Under the pieces are notes generated by a model, which worked only from the letters and a program-made list of their open reading frames with translations, had not been told where the DNA came from and searched no databases. This document shows, piece after piece, positions 6,804-15,626 of a stretch of DNA of 64,000 nucleotides; the stretch's first letter is position 1; every line of letters starts with the position of its first letter. The translations under genes were made by a program, and so were the position numbers. The DNA comes from DATDAW01 sp036524675 (GTDB lineage: Bacteria > Verrucomicrobiota > Verrucomicrobiia > Chthoniobacterales > DASVRZ01), in contig DATDBU010000116.1 in assembly GCA_036524675.1 (NCBI GenBank), positions 1-64,000 of the forward strand, written 5' to 3'.

Positions 6804-8417
6804 ATGAATCCGGAACAATGGCTTCACTCCGCCGGAGGCGCTGGAATATTTTTCCTAACCTTTCTTTCGGAGGACTCTGCTGCTCTTGCCGCGGCCTTGC
6901 TGGCGTCTCTCGGCAAGTTGCCCTGGTTATGCGCGTTTGTGGCCTGCTTCGCCGGCATCTGGTTGGGCGACCTCGGTCTCTACGCTTTGGCGCGGAACCT
7001 CGGACGGCCGGTCCTTCAGCGCTGGCGGCGCGTATCGGGAAAACTCGATCAAAGTGAAGCGTGGTTTTTACGCAAGGGATGGCTCGCGCTCGTGATGTGC
7101 CGATTCGTCCCGGGAACGAGACTGCCTACTTTTCTTGCCGCAGGCCTTCTGCGCATGCCGTTGGGTAGATTCGCTTTTGTAACGGGATTCCTGGCGCTCC
7201 TCTGGGCGGCGTTGATTTTTGCAATCGTTCATCAGTTCGGCGGCGCGGCAAAGGAAATGTTCGAATCCCCTGCAGTAATCGGTGTTGGCGTCCTGGCGAC
7301 AATCGCGCTGGCACTTATTGTTACGCGAAACTGGTTATTTTCCTCTCTGCGACAAGTTTTTCGGTCGCCTCATCTGCAGCGCTGGACGCAATGGGAATTC
7401 TGGCCCGCATGGCTTTTCTATCTTCCCATCGGTTTGAACTATCTGCGCCTCTCCTTCAAATACCGAAGTGTCAACCTTCCAACCAGCGCAAATCCAGGAA
7501 TGTTCACCGGCGGCATGATCGGCGAATCGAAATACGCGACGCTTCAGGCGCTTCGCGAAACCCAGCCGGACTGGATTGCCCCAGGTTTTCTCATTGAGGT
7601 CGGCACTGTCGCCAAGCGAATGGCGGCATTGCGCGAGGGCATGCAAAGCGCAAGGCTTGAGCTGCCCGTCATTCTGAAGCCCGACGTGGCTCAACGGGGC
7701 AGCGGATTCAAAGTCATCCGGAATCTCACCGCCGCCGAGAATTATCTTTCTGAAGTTCCCGTTCCGGCAGTCGTCCAAAAGTATATTCCCGGTCCGTACG
7801 AGGTTGGGCTGTTTTATTATCGTTTTCCCAGTGAAACCACGGGCCGGATCTTTGCGATTACCGAGAAAATTTTTCCGACAATCGTCGGCGACGGCCAGCG
7901 CACCATTGAAGAACTCATTCGGGCCGATGCTCGCGCTGCGATGATTGCAGAGACCTATCTCCAGAGATTTTCCGTTCGATGTCAGGAAGTGTTGCCTGCG
8001 GGTCAAAGTCTGCGCCTGGTCGAGGCCGGCAATCACGCCCAGGGCTGCATTTTCAGGGACGGCATGCACCTCTGGAGCGAACAACTGGAGGCCAGGATCG
8101 ATGAAATTTCGCAGAGCATTCCTGGTTTTTACATTGGCCGCTATGACGTCCGGTTTGAATCACTTGAGGCGTTGCAACAGGGGCGCCGGTTCACCATTCT
8201 CGAATTGAACGGTGCAGCTTCAGAGGCTACGAGTGCCTATGATGCCACCAAATCCCTGGGCGCCGCTTACAGACTTCTTTTTCGGCAATGGGAACTGGTT
8301 TTCGCCATTGCAGCAGAAAATCGCTCCCGCGGCCACGCCGGCGACTCCTTGGCTATGATCTTTTCTGAATGGAGACGCTATCAAAAGAGCAGTCTCTGCC
8401 ATCCGATTGCAGATTGA
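6804..8417 (+). CDS. DedA/VTT membrane domain fused to an ATP-grasp domain
   Basis: A 537-residue fusion. Residues 1 to about 180 are a DedA (SNARE-associated, VTT) domain with several membrane helices and the RFVPGTRLPTFLAAG re-entrant segment typical of lipid scramblase/transporter-like DedA proteins. Residues from about 235 form a cytoplasmic ATP-grasp domain: LPVILKPDVAQRGSGFKVI (Lys and Gly-rich nucleotide loop), VQKYIPGPYEVG, TIVGDGQRTIEELI and FTILELNGAASEATSAYD as the metal-binding end. ATP-grasp enzymes join a carboxylate to an amine or thiol. The fusion suggests ligation of a lipid-linked or membrane substrate. This role is inference. Confidence 0.82.
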   Translation: MNPEQWLHSAGGAGIFFLTFLSEDSAALAAALLASLGKLPWLCAFVACFAGIWLGDLGLYALARNLGRPVLQRWRRVSGKLDQSEAWFLRKGWLALVMCRFVPGTRLPTFLAAGLLRMPLGRFAFVTGFLALLWAALIFAIVHQFGGAAKEMFESPAVIGVGVLATIALALIVTRNWLFSSLRQVFRSPHLQRWTQWEFWPAWLFYLPIGLNYLRLSFKYRSVNLPTSANPGMFTGGMIGESKYATLQALRETQPDWIAPGFLIEVGTVAKRMAALREGMQSARLELPVILKPDVAQRGSGFKVIRNLTAAENYLSEVPVPAVVQKYIPGPYEVGLFYYRFPSETTGRIFAITEKIFPTIVGDGQRTIEELIRADARAAMIAETYLQRFSVRCQEVLPAGQSLRLVEAGNHAQGCIFRDGMHLWSEQLEARIDEISQSIPGFYIGRYDVRFESLEALQQGRRFTILELNGAASEATSAYDATKSLGAAYRLLFRQWELVFAIAAENRSRGHAGDSLAMIFSEWRRYQKSSLCHPIAD

Positions 8418-8450
8418 TCCAATGTGAGCTCCAACAAGCCAGGTAGTGAC

Positions 8451-8503
8451 AGTTTTGCAACCGCCATTGACAAAGTTCGCCGATTGCAAACCGCTGCTCC
8501 TGG
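8451..8503. repeat. Decayed REP pair
   Basis: TTTTGCAACCGCC and CGATTGCAAACCGCTGCTCCTGG retain the layout of the REP pairs around the RAYT gene but have lost several stem pairs. It lies between the DedA fusion and the NRDE gene. Confidence 0.55.
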
Positions 8504-8518
8504 AATGAACGCCTGCCC

Positions 8519-9271
8519 ATGTGCTCTGTTTCTTTTCTCCCTAACAGCGACGGCTTTGATCTCGCGATGAATCGCGACGAACAAATCTCCCGTATCGCGG
8601 CGCTGCCCCCGGCGTATTTCCGACACGAGAAAGTGATCGCGTTATATCCGTCCGAACCGGGCAACTGCACATGGATCGGTGTCAATGAGGCAGGCATGAC
8701 GTTTGGCCTTATCAACTGGCATTCCCAACCCCAATGCGATGGACGGGAAAAGGTAAGTCGCGGGAAGGTCATCCCCGCATTGCTTGCGGCGGAAAATTCC
8801 GGGGAAGCGGAAAAAAGACTCATGGATTTGCCATTGAATCGAATGAATCCCTTCCGGCTCATTCTCGTTGCCCTTCCGGAACAATGCCTTCAGGAATGGC
8901 GATGGAACAGATCCAACCTGGAAAAAACAATCCTTCCCTGGACCAGACATCACTGGTTTTCATCCGGCCTCGACGAAATCGAAGCCAACCGTGTACGCCG
9001 ACAAACATGCGAACGAGCTGCGATGCAATCCATGCCAGGTTCTGCGGCATGGTTACGCGACCTGCACCGCTCGCACTACCCGAAAAAAGGCCCATTTTCT
9101 ATCTGCATGCACCGCCCGGACGCCCACACGGTGAGTTATGCGGAAATCTCCACCAGCCGCAGCCGCTCCGCGGTCGCGATGACTTACCACGACGGCCCGC
9201 CCTGTACGCAAGGGCCGTTTGTTACTAACCTGCTCAACCTGCGCATTAACGCGGTTTTTCAAATGGTGTGA
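8519..9271 (+). CDS. NRDE family protein (TANGO2 homologue)
   Basis: A 250-residue protein with the defining NRDE motif in AMNRDEQISR (about residues 16-25). It starts Met-Cys as is usual in the family, which has an Ntn-hydrolase-like fold. Later landmarks are WIGVNEAGMTFGLINW and the C-terminal SRSRSAVAMTYHDG segment. TANGO2 is a conserved eukaryotic and bacterial protein implicated in lipid or haem handling, and its biochemical activity is unsettled. The plus-strand gene run 3785-9271 ends here. Confidence 0.85.
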   Translation: MCSVSFLPNSDGFDLAMNRDEQISRIAALPPAYFRHEKVIALYPSEPGNCTWIGVNEAGMTFGLINWHSQPQCDGREKVSRGKVIPALLAAENSGEAEKRLMDLPLNRMNPFRLILVALPEQCLQEWRWNRSNLEKTILPWTRHHWFSSGLDEIEANRVRRQTCERAAMQSMPGSAAWLRDLHRSHYPKKGPFSICMHRPDAHTVSYAEISTSRSRSAVAMTYHDGPPCTQGPFVTNLLNLRINAVFQMV

Positions 9272-9295
9272 AAAAAGCGGCGATTTCGTCGAAAC

Positions 9296-9344
9296 CACCC
9301 TACCTACGTCTTTCGGTAGGAGCGTTTTCCACAAGACGTCCCTG
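9296..9344. repeat. Hairpin repeat, second copy
   Basis: CTACC...GGTAG followed by AGCGTTTTCC and GACGTCCCTG, matching the order of blocks at 5734-5793. It sits between the convergent NRDE and Fur-type genes and may serve as a two-way transcript end. Confidence 0.35.
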
Positions 9345-9378
9345 TCTTTAATCAGGGTCAATCAACGGATAACCGCAC

Positions 9379-9843
9379 TCAGCCCTTTGCCCGGTTCCGA
9401 CAGGTGCCCAGCCGGTGCAGCTCATCGCAAGTCGCTTCGATCCGCACCATTTTTGACCGCGGCGAAAATCCGAGCCGTTTCGTGATGCAATCTTCCATCG
9501 TATTGATGCCGAGGTCTTCAAATTCGACGATCCGATCGCAGTCCACACAAATCAGGTGGTTGTGATGCGGATGATCGACAAAGTTCGGGTCGTAGTATTT
9601 GAAATCGCGCCCAAAATCCATTTCCCGCAACACACCGCACTCCACCAAAATCGGTAACGTCCGGTAAACCGTTGCCCGCGAGACGGATCTTTCGATTTTG
9701 CGGGCCATCACGAGCAAATCCTCCGCCGTGTAATGCTCCGTCGTGCCAAACGCGGCTTGCACAATAGCGTCGCGCTGCACGGTCTTCCGCAAGCCTTTTG
9801 CCTTCAAAAAGTCATCAATACGCTGGCGTGTCCGAAGATCCAT
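9379..9843 (-). CDS. Fur/PerR family metal-dependent repressor
   Basis: A 154-residue Fur-family regulator. Winged helix: LRKTVQRDAIVQAAF through SRATVYRTLPILVECGVL (residues 18-68). Dimer and metal domain: YDPNFVDHPHHNHLICVDC with the His cluster and one CxxC. The usual second CxxC is replaced by two Cys spaced eight residues apart (CDELHRLGTC) near the C-terminus. Sequence alone does not separate iron-, zinc- and peroxide-sensing members. The TTAGAAGCATTCTAA site directly upstream is close to the PerR box, which favours a peroxide-responsive repressor controlling itself. Confidence 0.9.
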   Translation of the reverse strand: MDLRTRQRIDDFLKAKGLRKTVQRDAIVQAAFGTTEHYTAEDLLVMARKIERSVSRATVYRTLPILVECGVLREMDFGRDFKYYDPNFVDHPHHNHLICVDCDRIVEFEDLGINTMEDCITKRLGFSPRSKMVRIEATCDELHRLGTCRNRAKG

Positions 9844-9854
9844 GGAATCCTAAT

Positions 9855-9869
9855 TTAGAAGCATTCTAA
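9855..9869. promoter_or_regulatory. PerR/Fur-box-like operator
   Basis: TTAGAAGCATTCTAA, a 7-1-7 inverted repeat with one mismatched pair, 11 bases before the repressor start codon. The known PerR box consensus is TTATAATNATTATAA, and the arms agree at most positions. The location fits autoregulation. Confidence 0.6.
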
Positions 9870-9965
9870 AAAACAGGCAAGAATGGAGTTCGCTTGAAAT
9901 GGCGGTATCCTGACCTCAGCCGTGGGCGCTCACTAATGCTGCAAGGCGACGCCAACGCGCGGCAT

Positions 9966-11588
9966 TCACCGTTTCCGCCATTGGAACACCAAACCGGAAC
10001 GAGCGGGAATGGAAAAAGGTGTTCCTGTCAACGCAAGCGAGGACGTATCGACGTTCGGTTCGGTGGAAAAAACCGCGTTTGGAGCGCCAAGCGACTGGAC
10101 CGACGGAGGCAATGCAAGCGTCCACTGGTCGCTCGCCCGGCCATCAAGATTGCTCAGCACAAGGACGATATCCGTGTCGCTTTCGCGCATGGCAGCGTAA
10201 AAGCCGCGCCCCTGAAACGTAAAAGCCACGTCACGCCCCGAACGCAATGCCGGTGACGTCCCGCGCAAACGCACGAGCCGGCGGTAAAGCGCAAGAAGCG
10301 AATCATCGTTCGCGGACTCGGCGGTAACATTAACCGTTGGAAAATCCGCATTGACCGTGCGCCATGGTTGCACGCCAGCAGCCGTGAAACCGGCATTGGG
10401 TTCGCCCGTCCACTGCATCGGGGTTCGTAAATCCGGGTCGGGCTTTCGCCCGGACATACCAATTTCCTCGCCGTAGTAAATGAATGGAATACCGGGAACC
10501 GTAAATTGGAGAAACGCTGCCAGCCGCGCCTTGGCCACGCTGCCATCGAGCACCGACAAGGCCCTGTCCTGGTCGTGATTTGCGAGAAATGTCCCCCAGG
10601 CGTGCCCACCAAAAGCCGCCTCCGAGCTCTTCAAACGCTCGATCAGCGGATCCGCCAGTCCGAAGCGCGCTGCGGAAAGCAGTCGATACGCGAGTTCGAA
10701 TTCAAATGCCGAATCAAGGCTTCCGCCGCGAACGTACTGCGACACCGCATTCGACTTGGTCCAGACCTCACCCATGACAAAAGCGTCCGGTTTTAGAGAG
10801 TGGCAATAAGCGGTGAAATCCCGCAGCCACGTCTTCGTTTCGGGCGTATCCGCCAGCTTGTTACCGTCTTCCTCGAAATAGCGCGCCGCATCGACACGGA
10901 ACCCATCCACACCGATTTTTTTCAGCCAGAATTTCGCGACTTCGTAGTGATGTCTTGTGACTTTCTGTGACTGAAAATTCCAGTCCACCATATCGTCCGC
11001 GAATGCGCCGTAAAAATAGCCGTCCTTGTATGTCCGCCAGCAAGGCTCGCCCCAAGGACCGCTTGGCTGCAATGGCTCCGGAGAAAATCGAAAGAGCGAT
11101 CGTTTCGGCGACTGGCTGTCCGCCTCGAGCGCTTCCCGAAACCACGGATGCTCTGTCGAGCAATGGTTGAGCACAAGATCGATGATAACCCGAATACCCC
11201 TGCGATGAGCCTCGGCGAGAAAATGTTTGAAGAGCCGCAGGTCGCCGTACTGTGGATTGATCCCGTAATAGTCCGTGACGTCGTAGCCGTGATAGCTGGG
11301 AGACGGATGAATCGGGAGCAGCCATAAAGCGGTGACTCCAAGGTCGGTGTTCGTCGCCGGATCACCGTCATTCAAATAGTCGAGGCGATCGATCAATCCT
11401 TGCAGGTCACCAATTCCGTCATTTGCAAGGGACCCTTCGGAGGAGTCGGCGAAGGAGCGGACAAATATTTGATAAAAAACCGCGTTTTTCCACCAACCCG
11501 GCGGGCATTCCAGCTCCGTGCCGGATTCCTTGCCGCGACCGGAGGAGAAACACCCGCAAACCACAAACAAAATGAGCACAATACGCAT
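9966..11588 (-). CDS. Alpha-amylase family (GH13) lipoprotein
   Basis: A 540-residue secreted GH13 enzyme acting on alpha-glucans or maltooligosaccharides. MRIVLILFVVCGCFSS is a lipoprotein-like signal with candidate lipid-bearing Cys at 11 or 13, so I start at 11588; the frame is open to 11618. Catalytic landmarks are all present: VIIDLVLNHCS (region I), GFRVDAARYF with the nucleophile Asp (region II), VMGEVWTKS with the acid/base Glu (region III) and FLANHDQDR with the transition-state Asp (region IV). The beta-sandwich C domain follows. The A-domain pattern with IGDLQGLIDRLDYL is close to alpha-glucosidase/amylase subfamilies. It is divergent from the next gene. Confidence 0.92.
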   Translation of the reverse strand: MRIVLILFVVCGCFSSGRGKESGTELECPPGWWKNAVFYQIFVRSFADSSEGSLANDGIGDLQGLIDRLDYLNDGDPATNTDLGVTALWLLPIHPSPSYHGYDVTDYYGINPQYGDLRLFKHFLAEAHRRGIRVIIDLVLNHCSTEHPWFREALEADSQSPKRSLFRFSPEPLQPSGPWGEPCWRTYKDGYFYGAFADDMVDWNFQSQKVTRHHYEVAKFWLKKIGVDGFRVDAARYFEEDGNKLADTPETKTWLRDFTAYCHSLKPDAFVMGEVWTKSNAVSQYVRGGSLDSAFEFELAYRLLSAARFGLADPLIERLKSSEAAFGGHAWGTFLANHDQDRALSVLDGSVAKARLAAFLQFTVPGIPFIYYGEEIGMSGRKPDPDLRTPMQWTGEPNAGFTAAGVQPWRTVNADFPTVNVTAESANDDSLLALYRRLVRLRGTSPALRSGRDVAFTFQGRGFYAAMRESDTDIVLVLSNLDGRASDQWTLALPPSVQSLGAPNAVFSTEPNVDTSSLALTGTPFSIPARSGLVFQWRKR

Positions 11589-11697
11589 TGCTCGACTGGA
11601 TGTGGCTCGGGGAAACATTTAATTCTTTGACGAAGCTGCTTGAAATTGAACGCGGAATTTTTAGCACAAAACTTGACTAAACTCCAGCGCTTCGATC

Positions 11698-13500
11698 TTG
11701 GTCTCGACAGTCTCAACAGCCGCGGGCATGAATCACCGGCGATTGATCTCCACGCCTGCCACTTTCAAATCGCCCGCCGGTCGAATGGAAATTGCCCTGA
11801 TCGACGCCAACGGCCCGTTTTTCCGCGGATTTCACAAGCGGCGAATCAATTGGTCAAAGATTCCTTTCTCGCACCTCGCGCTGGCGGGGCCGGAGCGTAC
11901 AGCCCAGTGGGAAGCGATTCGGGCCGATCTGGCAACATTTGCCACGAAGGTCGCTGCGCTCGGATATAACGCCGTCTCCCTCGATGATTTGGCCCATCTG
12001 GCGGATCACGCGGGATACGAGCCAGAGATACGGTCGAATATTGCTGTTTGGCGCGAAGAATTCCGGGCTGTCTTTGCACTGTTACGGTCCTATCGGCTTC
12101 GGGTTTTTATTACGGCGGATTATCTGACCGCCTCGGCAGCGATCTACTCGCGGCTCGGCAATGATCGTGAGAAACAGGCAGCGTGGTTTGCCGAATTGGT
12201 CAACAGTTTCCTCGCCGATTTCCCGGAAGTCGCAGGTGTCATTTTGCGTATCGGCGAAAGTGACGGTCAGGATGTAAGGGACCCGTTGAAAAGCCGGCTT
12301 CTGCTACGATCGGCACGCCAGGTAAATCAGTTGCTGAAACGGATACTTCCGATTTTTGAGGATCATGGCCGGCTCCTCATCTTCCGGACCTGGACGGTAG
12401 GTGCATATTTGATTGGCGATTTGATCTGGCATCGCGGCCGGCTCGCGTCGGCGCTGCAAGGAATCGAATCTCCTGCGTTTGTGCTGTCTATGAAATACGG
12501 GGAGTCCGACTTTTTCCGGTACCTCCCTTTGAACCGTCATTTCTTCCGAATCGATCTACCAAAAATCATCGAGATCCAGGCCCGCCGGGAATACGAGGGC
12601 GCCGGGGAATATCCGTCTTTTATCGGTTGGGACTGTGAGACTTATGCCCGGGAATTGGAGACGGCAGAGAACATCGTTGGCTTTTCAGTGTGGTGTCAGA
12701 CAGGCGGCTGGCACGCGTTCCGGCGCCTCGCATTCCTGGAGCCAACATCCGTCTGGATCGAGCTGAATACGGCGGTCGCGATCCGCATTTTTAAGGATGG
12801 ACAGACCGTGGAACAGGCTATCAGCTCGGTTTTCGGTGTAGAACGGTTGTCGGCAGCTCTGGAATTGTTGCGGCGATCGGATCAGGTAATTCGCGAGCTG
12901 TACTACATCGAGGAATTTGCGCGCCGAAAGTTGTTTTTCCGCCGTGTGCGGATTCCACCGCTGGTGCACCTGTACTGGGATTGCCTTTTCGTAAACGACT
13001 CGGTGCGCACGGTTTTGTCGCATCTCGTGGATGATCCGGAAAGTGCGATTCGCAGCGGAGAAGCAGCGTTTGGAAATTTTGAGCGGATGGAAGCGCTGGC
13101 GCACCAACTGGACTTGCCCGTCGAGGATATCCGTTTCATGCGCGATACGTGCCAGATCATTCTGCTGGCCCGGCGCTATTATTTGTTGCCGCCGGATCCG
13201 GTACTGGAGAACGACATTCTGGCTGCGAAAAAAGCGTACAAAAAACGGTGGCCGCGAAGCCAGCGCCAGCGGTACAGGATCCGGACCTCGTTTCAACCGT
13301 TCGGATTGCAAGGAAGAAGCATCGCCTGGCTGCTGCGACTACTGGTGCGACATCAACGTGGTTATCGAACGGTACTCGACCGGCTGTTCACCATCCATAT
13401 CCTGTCATGGATTTATCGGTTCTTTCACACGCGCCACCGCAGGGCGCTCCCCAAAATGATGCGAAAGACGGCGATGGGCGTAGACACGCTGTTCAAATAA
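11698..13500 (+). CDS. Large protein of unknown function, barrel-hydrolase-like
   Basis: Up to 600 residues, with no recognised family signature. Features suggest a (beta/alpha)8 barrel: ALGYNAVSLDDLAHLADHAG, RVFITADYLT, EVAGVILRIGESDGQD and NIVGFSVWCQTGGW are spaced like strand ends of GH67/GH5-type hydrolases. Putative acidic residues fall in GESDGQD and GWDCETYA. No signal peptide is visible. Start choice is open: ATGs at 11698, 11728 and 11785 all lack a Shine-Dalgarno, and the most protein-like beginning is MEIALIDANGPFF at 11785. The C-terminal 200 residues are basic and helical. It is divergently placed to the GH13 gene, which supports a glycan role only weakly. Confidence 0.6.
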   Translation: MVSTVSTAAGMNHRRLISTPATFKSPAGRMEIALIDANGPFFRGFHKRRINWSKIPFSHLALAGPERTAQWEAIRADLATFATKVAALGYNAVSLDDLAHLADHAGYEPEIRSNIAVWREEFRAVFALLRSYRLRVFITADYLTASAAIYSRLGNDREKQAAWFAELVNSFLADFPEVAGVILRIGESDGQDVRDPLKSRLLLRSARQVNQLLKRILPIFEDHGRLLIFRTWTVGAYLIGDLIWHRGRLASALQGIESPAFVLSMKYGESDFFRYLPLNRHFFRIDLPKIIEIQARREYEGAGEYPSFIGWDCETYARELETAENIVGFSVWCQTGGWHAFRRLAFLEPTSVWIELNTAVAIRIFKDGQTVEQAISSVFGVERLSAALELLRRSDQVIRELYYIEEFARRKLFFRRVRIPPLVHLYWDCLFVNDSVRTVLSHLVDDPESAIRSGEAAFGNFERMEALAHQLDLPVEDIRFMRDTCQIILLARRYYLLPPDPVLENDILAAKKAYKKRWPRSQRQRYRIRTSFQPFGLQGRSIAWLLRLLVRHQRGYRTVLDRLFTIHILSWIYRFFHTRHRRALPKMMRKTAMGVDTLFK

Positions 13501-13512
13501 ACATCAGGGACG

Positions 13513-14067
13513 CTATCGTACCGGTGTCGTGACGGGTGCTGCCTGTTGCTCAACTGGTGGCAGGACCGCTTTCACGGAAGGCGTCGAATAGTTTTCCGTT
13601 TGCAGGACCCCGTCCGAAAGGACACGGACAGCCCAGCCGGAAAATTTATCGCCGTCGGCTTTTACACGCTGGGGGCGAGCCTTCCCTTTTGATTTTGGCG
13701 TATGCGCGGGTGTGAACGTGGCGGTCGCCGTGTCCGAGGTCACGATCGCTTCGGCGCCGGGCGCCAGCGATTGCGATTTCTCGCCTTCGGAGAGGATCTT
13801 GATGGTACTATTACCGGCAGCGTGCCCGAGGAAGTAATATTTCACCAGCAATCCATCGAGGCTCAGCTGTGAAATGTTGCGGATCTTTATTTCCAATTGT
13901 CGCTTTTCTACTTCGGGCTTCTCTTCTTTCGGTTTGCCCTTAGGCGCCGCTTTTGGACTGAGGTCCACGGATTTAACCGTGACAGCCACACGGCTGATTC
14001 CGGCCTGAACACTCGAGAATGCGAATAGAAACAAAAAACACCAGCAGAAGGGGGAGAACTTTGACAT
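13513..14067 (-). CDS. Secreted hypothetical protein
   Basis: A 184-residue protein with a signal peptide (MSKFSPFCWCFLFLFAFSSVQA). A low-complexity Lys/Pro/Glu stretch at about 40-55 is followed by a beta-rich segment (LEIKIRNISQLSLDGLLVKYYFLG) that looks like an immunoglobulin-like or FxLD-type sandwich. I recognise no family. It converges on the barrel-like gene with a 12-base gap. Confidence 0.65.
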   Translation of the reverse strand: MSKFSPFCWCFLFLFAFSSVQAGISRVAVTVKSVDLSPKAAPKGKPKEEKPEVEKRQLEIKIRNISQLSLDGLLVKYYFLGHAAGNSTIKILSEGEKSQSLAPGAEAIVTSDTATATFTPAHTPKSKGKARPQRVKADGDKFSGWAVRVLSDGVLQTENYSTPSVKAVLPPVEQQAAPVTTPVR

Positions 14068-14208
14068 TGGACCAACTAAAAAGCCTTCAAGCGAAACGCA
14101 ACCCTCTCTTTCTCATGCCATGAACTCGATTCATCCCGGTCGTTCTTATGCAGCATTTGGTTGCGCGGGGAATAAAACGCCGGCCTCATTGCTCTCACTC
14201 TCGCAACG

Positions 14209-14862
14209 ATGAACCGTCTCATTGCTTCCCTTTTCTTCCTGGCGATTTTTGGGATATTGACCTTCACCGCGTGTTCCCAGGAAACTCAACCTGCCACTTC
14301 AGCCATGGATATCGCCCAACAACCTGCCACCCCTCCGACAATGCCTGAAGGCGCTGAAACCATCGTACTCGGCGCCGGGTGTTTCTGGTGCACAGAAGCC
14401 GTTTTCGAACAACAACCCGGTGTTATTTCTGTGACGAGCGGTTACATGGCCGGCACTGTGAGAAATCCGACCTACGAGCAGGTTTGCGGGGGCAATACCG
14501 GTCACGCAGAGGTTTCAAAAATCGTCTTCGATCCCAAAAAGACGTCGCTCACGGCCATCCTGAAGGTTTTCTGGCATGCCCACGACCCGACGCAGCTCAA
14601 CCGCCAGGGTAACGACGTCGGCACGCAATACCGTTCGGCTATTTTCTACACGACAGACACCGAAAAAGCCGTTGCTGAGAAATCGAAAGCCGAGGCGCAA
14701 GCAGAGTGGCCGGCTAAAATCGTCACTGAGATCACCAAGGCGTCCGAGTTCTATCCCGCTGAAAACTATCATCAGGAATACTACCGGTTGAACAAGAATC
14801 GGAACCCATATTGTCAGTTTGTAATTCGTCCAAAGCTTAAAAAGCTAGGCCTGGATAATTAG
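14209..14862 (+). CDS. msrA: Peptide-methionine (S)-S-oxide reductase MsrA, lipoprotein form
   Basis: A 217-residue MsrA that repairs oxidised methionine. The catalytic motif is GCFWC (nucleophile Cys58). It is followed by GVISVTSGYMAG, NPTYEQVCGGNTGHAE and HDPTQLNRQGNDVGTQYRSAI, all family signatures. The N-terminus is a signal ending FTAC with Cys22 as likely lipidation site, so this copy should act in the periplasm. The end overlaps the convergent esterase gene by 4 bases. Confidence 0.95.
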   Translation: MNRLIASLFFLAIFGILTFTACSQETQPATSAMDIAQQPATPPTMPEGAETIVLGAGCFWCTEAVFEQQPGVISVTSGYMAGTVRNPTYEQVCGGNTGHAEVSKIVFDPKKTSLTAILKVFWHAHDPTQLNRQGNDVGTQYRSAIFYTTDTEKAVAEKSKAEAQAEWPAKIVTEITKASEFYPAENYHQEYYRLNKNRNPYCQFVIRPKLKKLGLDN

Positions 14863-15614
14863 AAATACAGCTTCGCCATTTGCCGCCAGTAGCGGAACCG
14901 ATGCGCTCGGCCCTGCCAGATATGCATCGCATTCCATGCACCTTTTTCCCACAGAATACGGCTTAACAACTGGTTGTTCTCGAAAAACGGGTCCTCGTCG
15001 CCGATCGCCAGAATAATCTCCATTTTCCGCACGTACTGCAGCACCGCTTCATCAGTTAGATTCGGCAGGAAATGCGTCGGTGTATTGAAGTAGACCTCCT
15101 CGTCATAATACCCATCGAACAAATTCTGAAAGTCCGGCGGCGTACTGGTTAGATCGAAGCGGCCGCTGAATGCAATCACTTTGCCGAACAGCTGCGGATG
15201 CCTCAACGCGATGTTCATGGCATGAAACGCACCCAGGCTGCAGCCGTGTGCTATTAGAAAAGACGCCGGATTTAACTCCTCGCTGAGAGGCAACACCTCG
15301 TCCAGAATATACCTCTCATACTGCATATGCCGCTCCAGGCGTTGCCGTCCGGTTTTCCAGCTGCAATAGAAACTTTCCTCGTCCACGCTATCCACACAGA
15401 AAAGCTGCAATCCCCCACTCTCCACTTGCGAACGCAGGACTTCGACCATCCCATGGTCCTCAAAGTCGTAAAACCTTCCCAGCCTCGATGGAAATACGAT
15501 AACTCGCGCACCCGCATGCCCGTGCACCAGGATCTCCATGTCCCGCTCGAGCCGCGGACTGTACCATTTGCGATAATCGCGTTTCATTGAAGGGGAAGAT
15601 GACTCGTGGAACAT
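14859..15614 (-). CDS. Putative esterase (alpha/beta hydrolase, esterase D-like)
   Basis: A 251-residue alpha/beta hydrolase. The nucleophile elbow is GCSLG (HGCSLGAFHAMN). AIGDEDPFFE places the Asp, and the final His is in GRAHRFRYW. The layout matches the putative-esterase family of carbohydrate or formylglutathione esterases. An AAAGG about 9 bases before the ATG at 15614 supports this start. The gene follows the SulP stop by 12 bases, so it is likely the distal gene of that operon. No signal peptide. Confidence 0.75.
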   Translation of the reverse strand: MFHESSSPSMKRDYRKWYSPRLERDMEILVHGHAGARVIVFPSRLGRFYDFEDHGMVEVLRSQVESGGLQLFCVDSVDEESFYCSWKTGRQRLERHMQYERYILDEVLPLSEELNPASFLIAHGCSLGAFHAMNIALRHPQLFGKVIAFSGRFDLTSTPPDFQNLFDGYYDEEVYFNTPTHFLPNLTDEAVLQYVRKMEIILAIGDEDPFFENNQLLSRILWEKGAWNAMHIWQGRAHRFRYWRQMAKLYF

Positions 15615-15626
15615 GGCATTGGCCTT

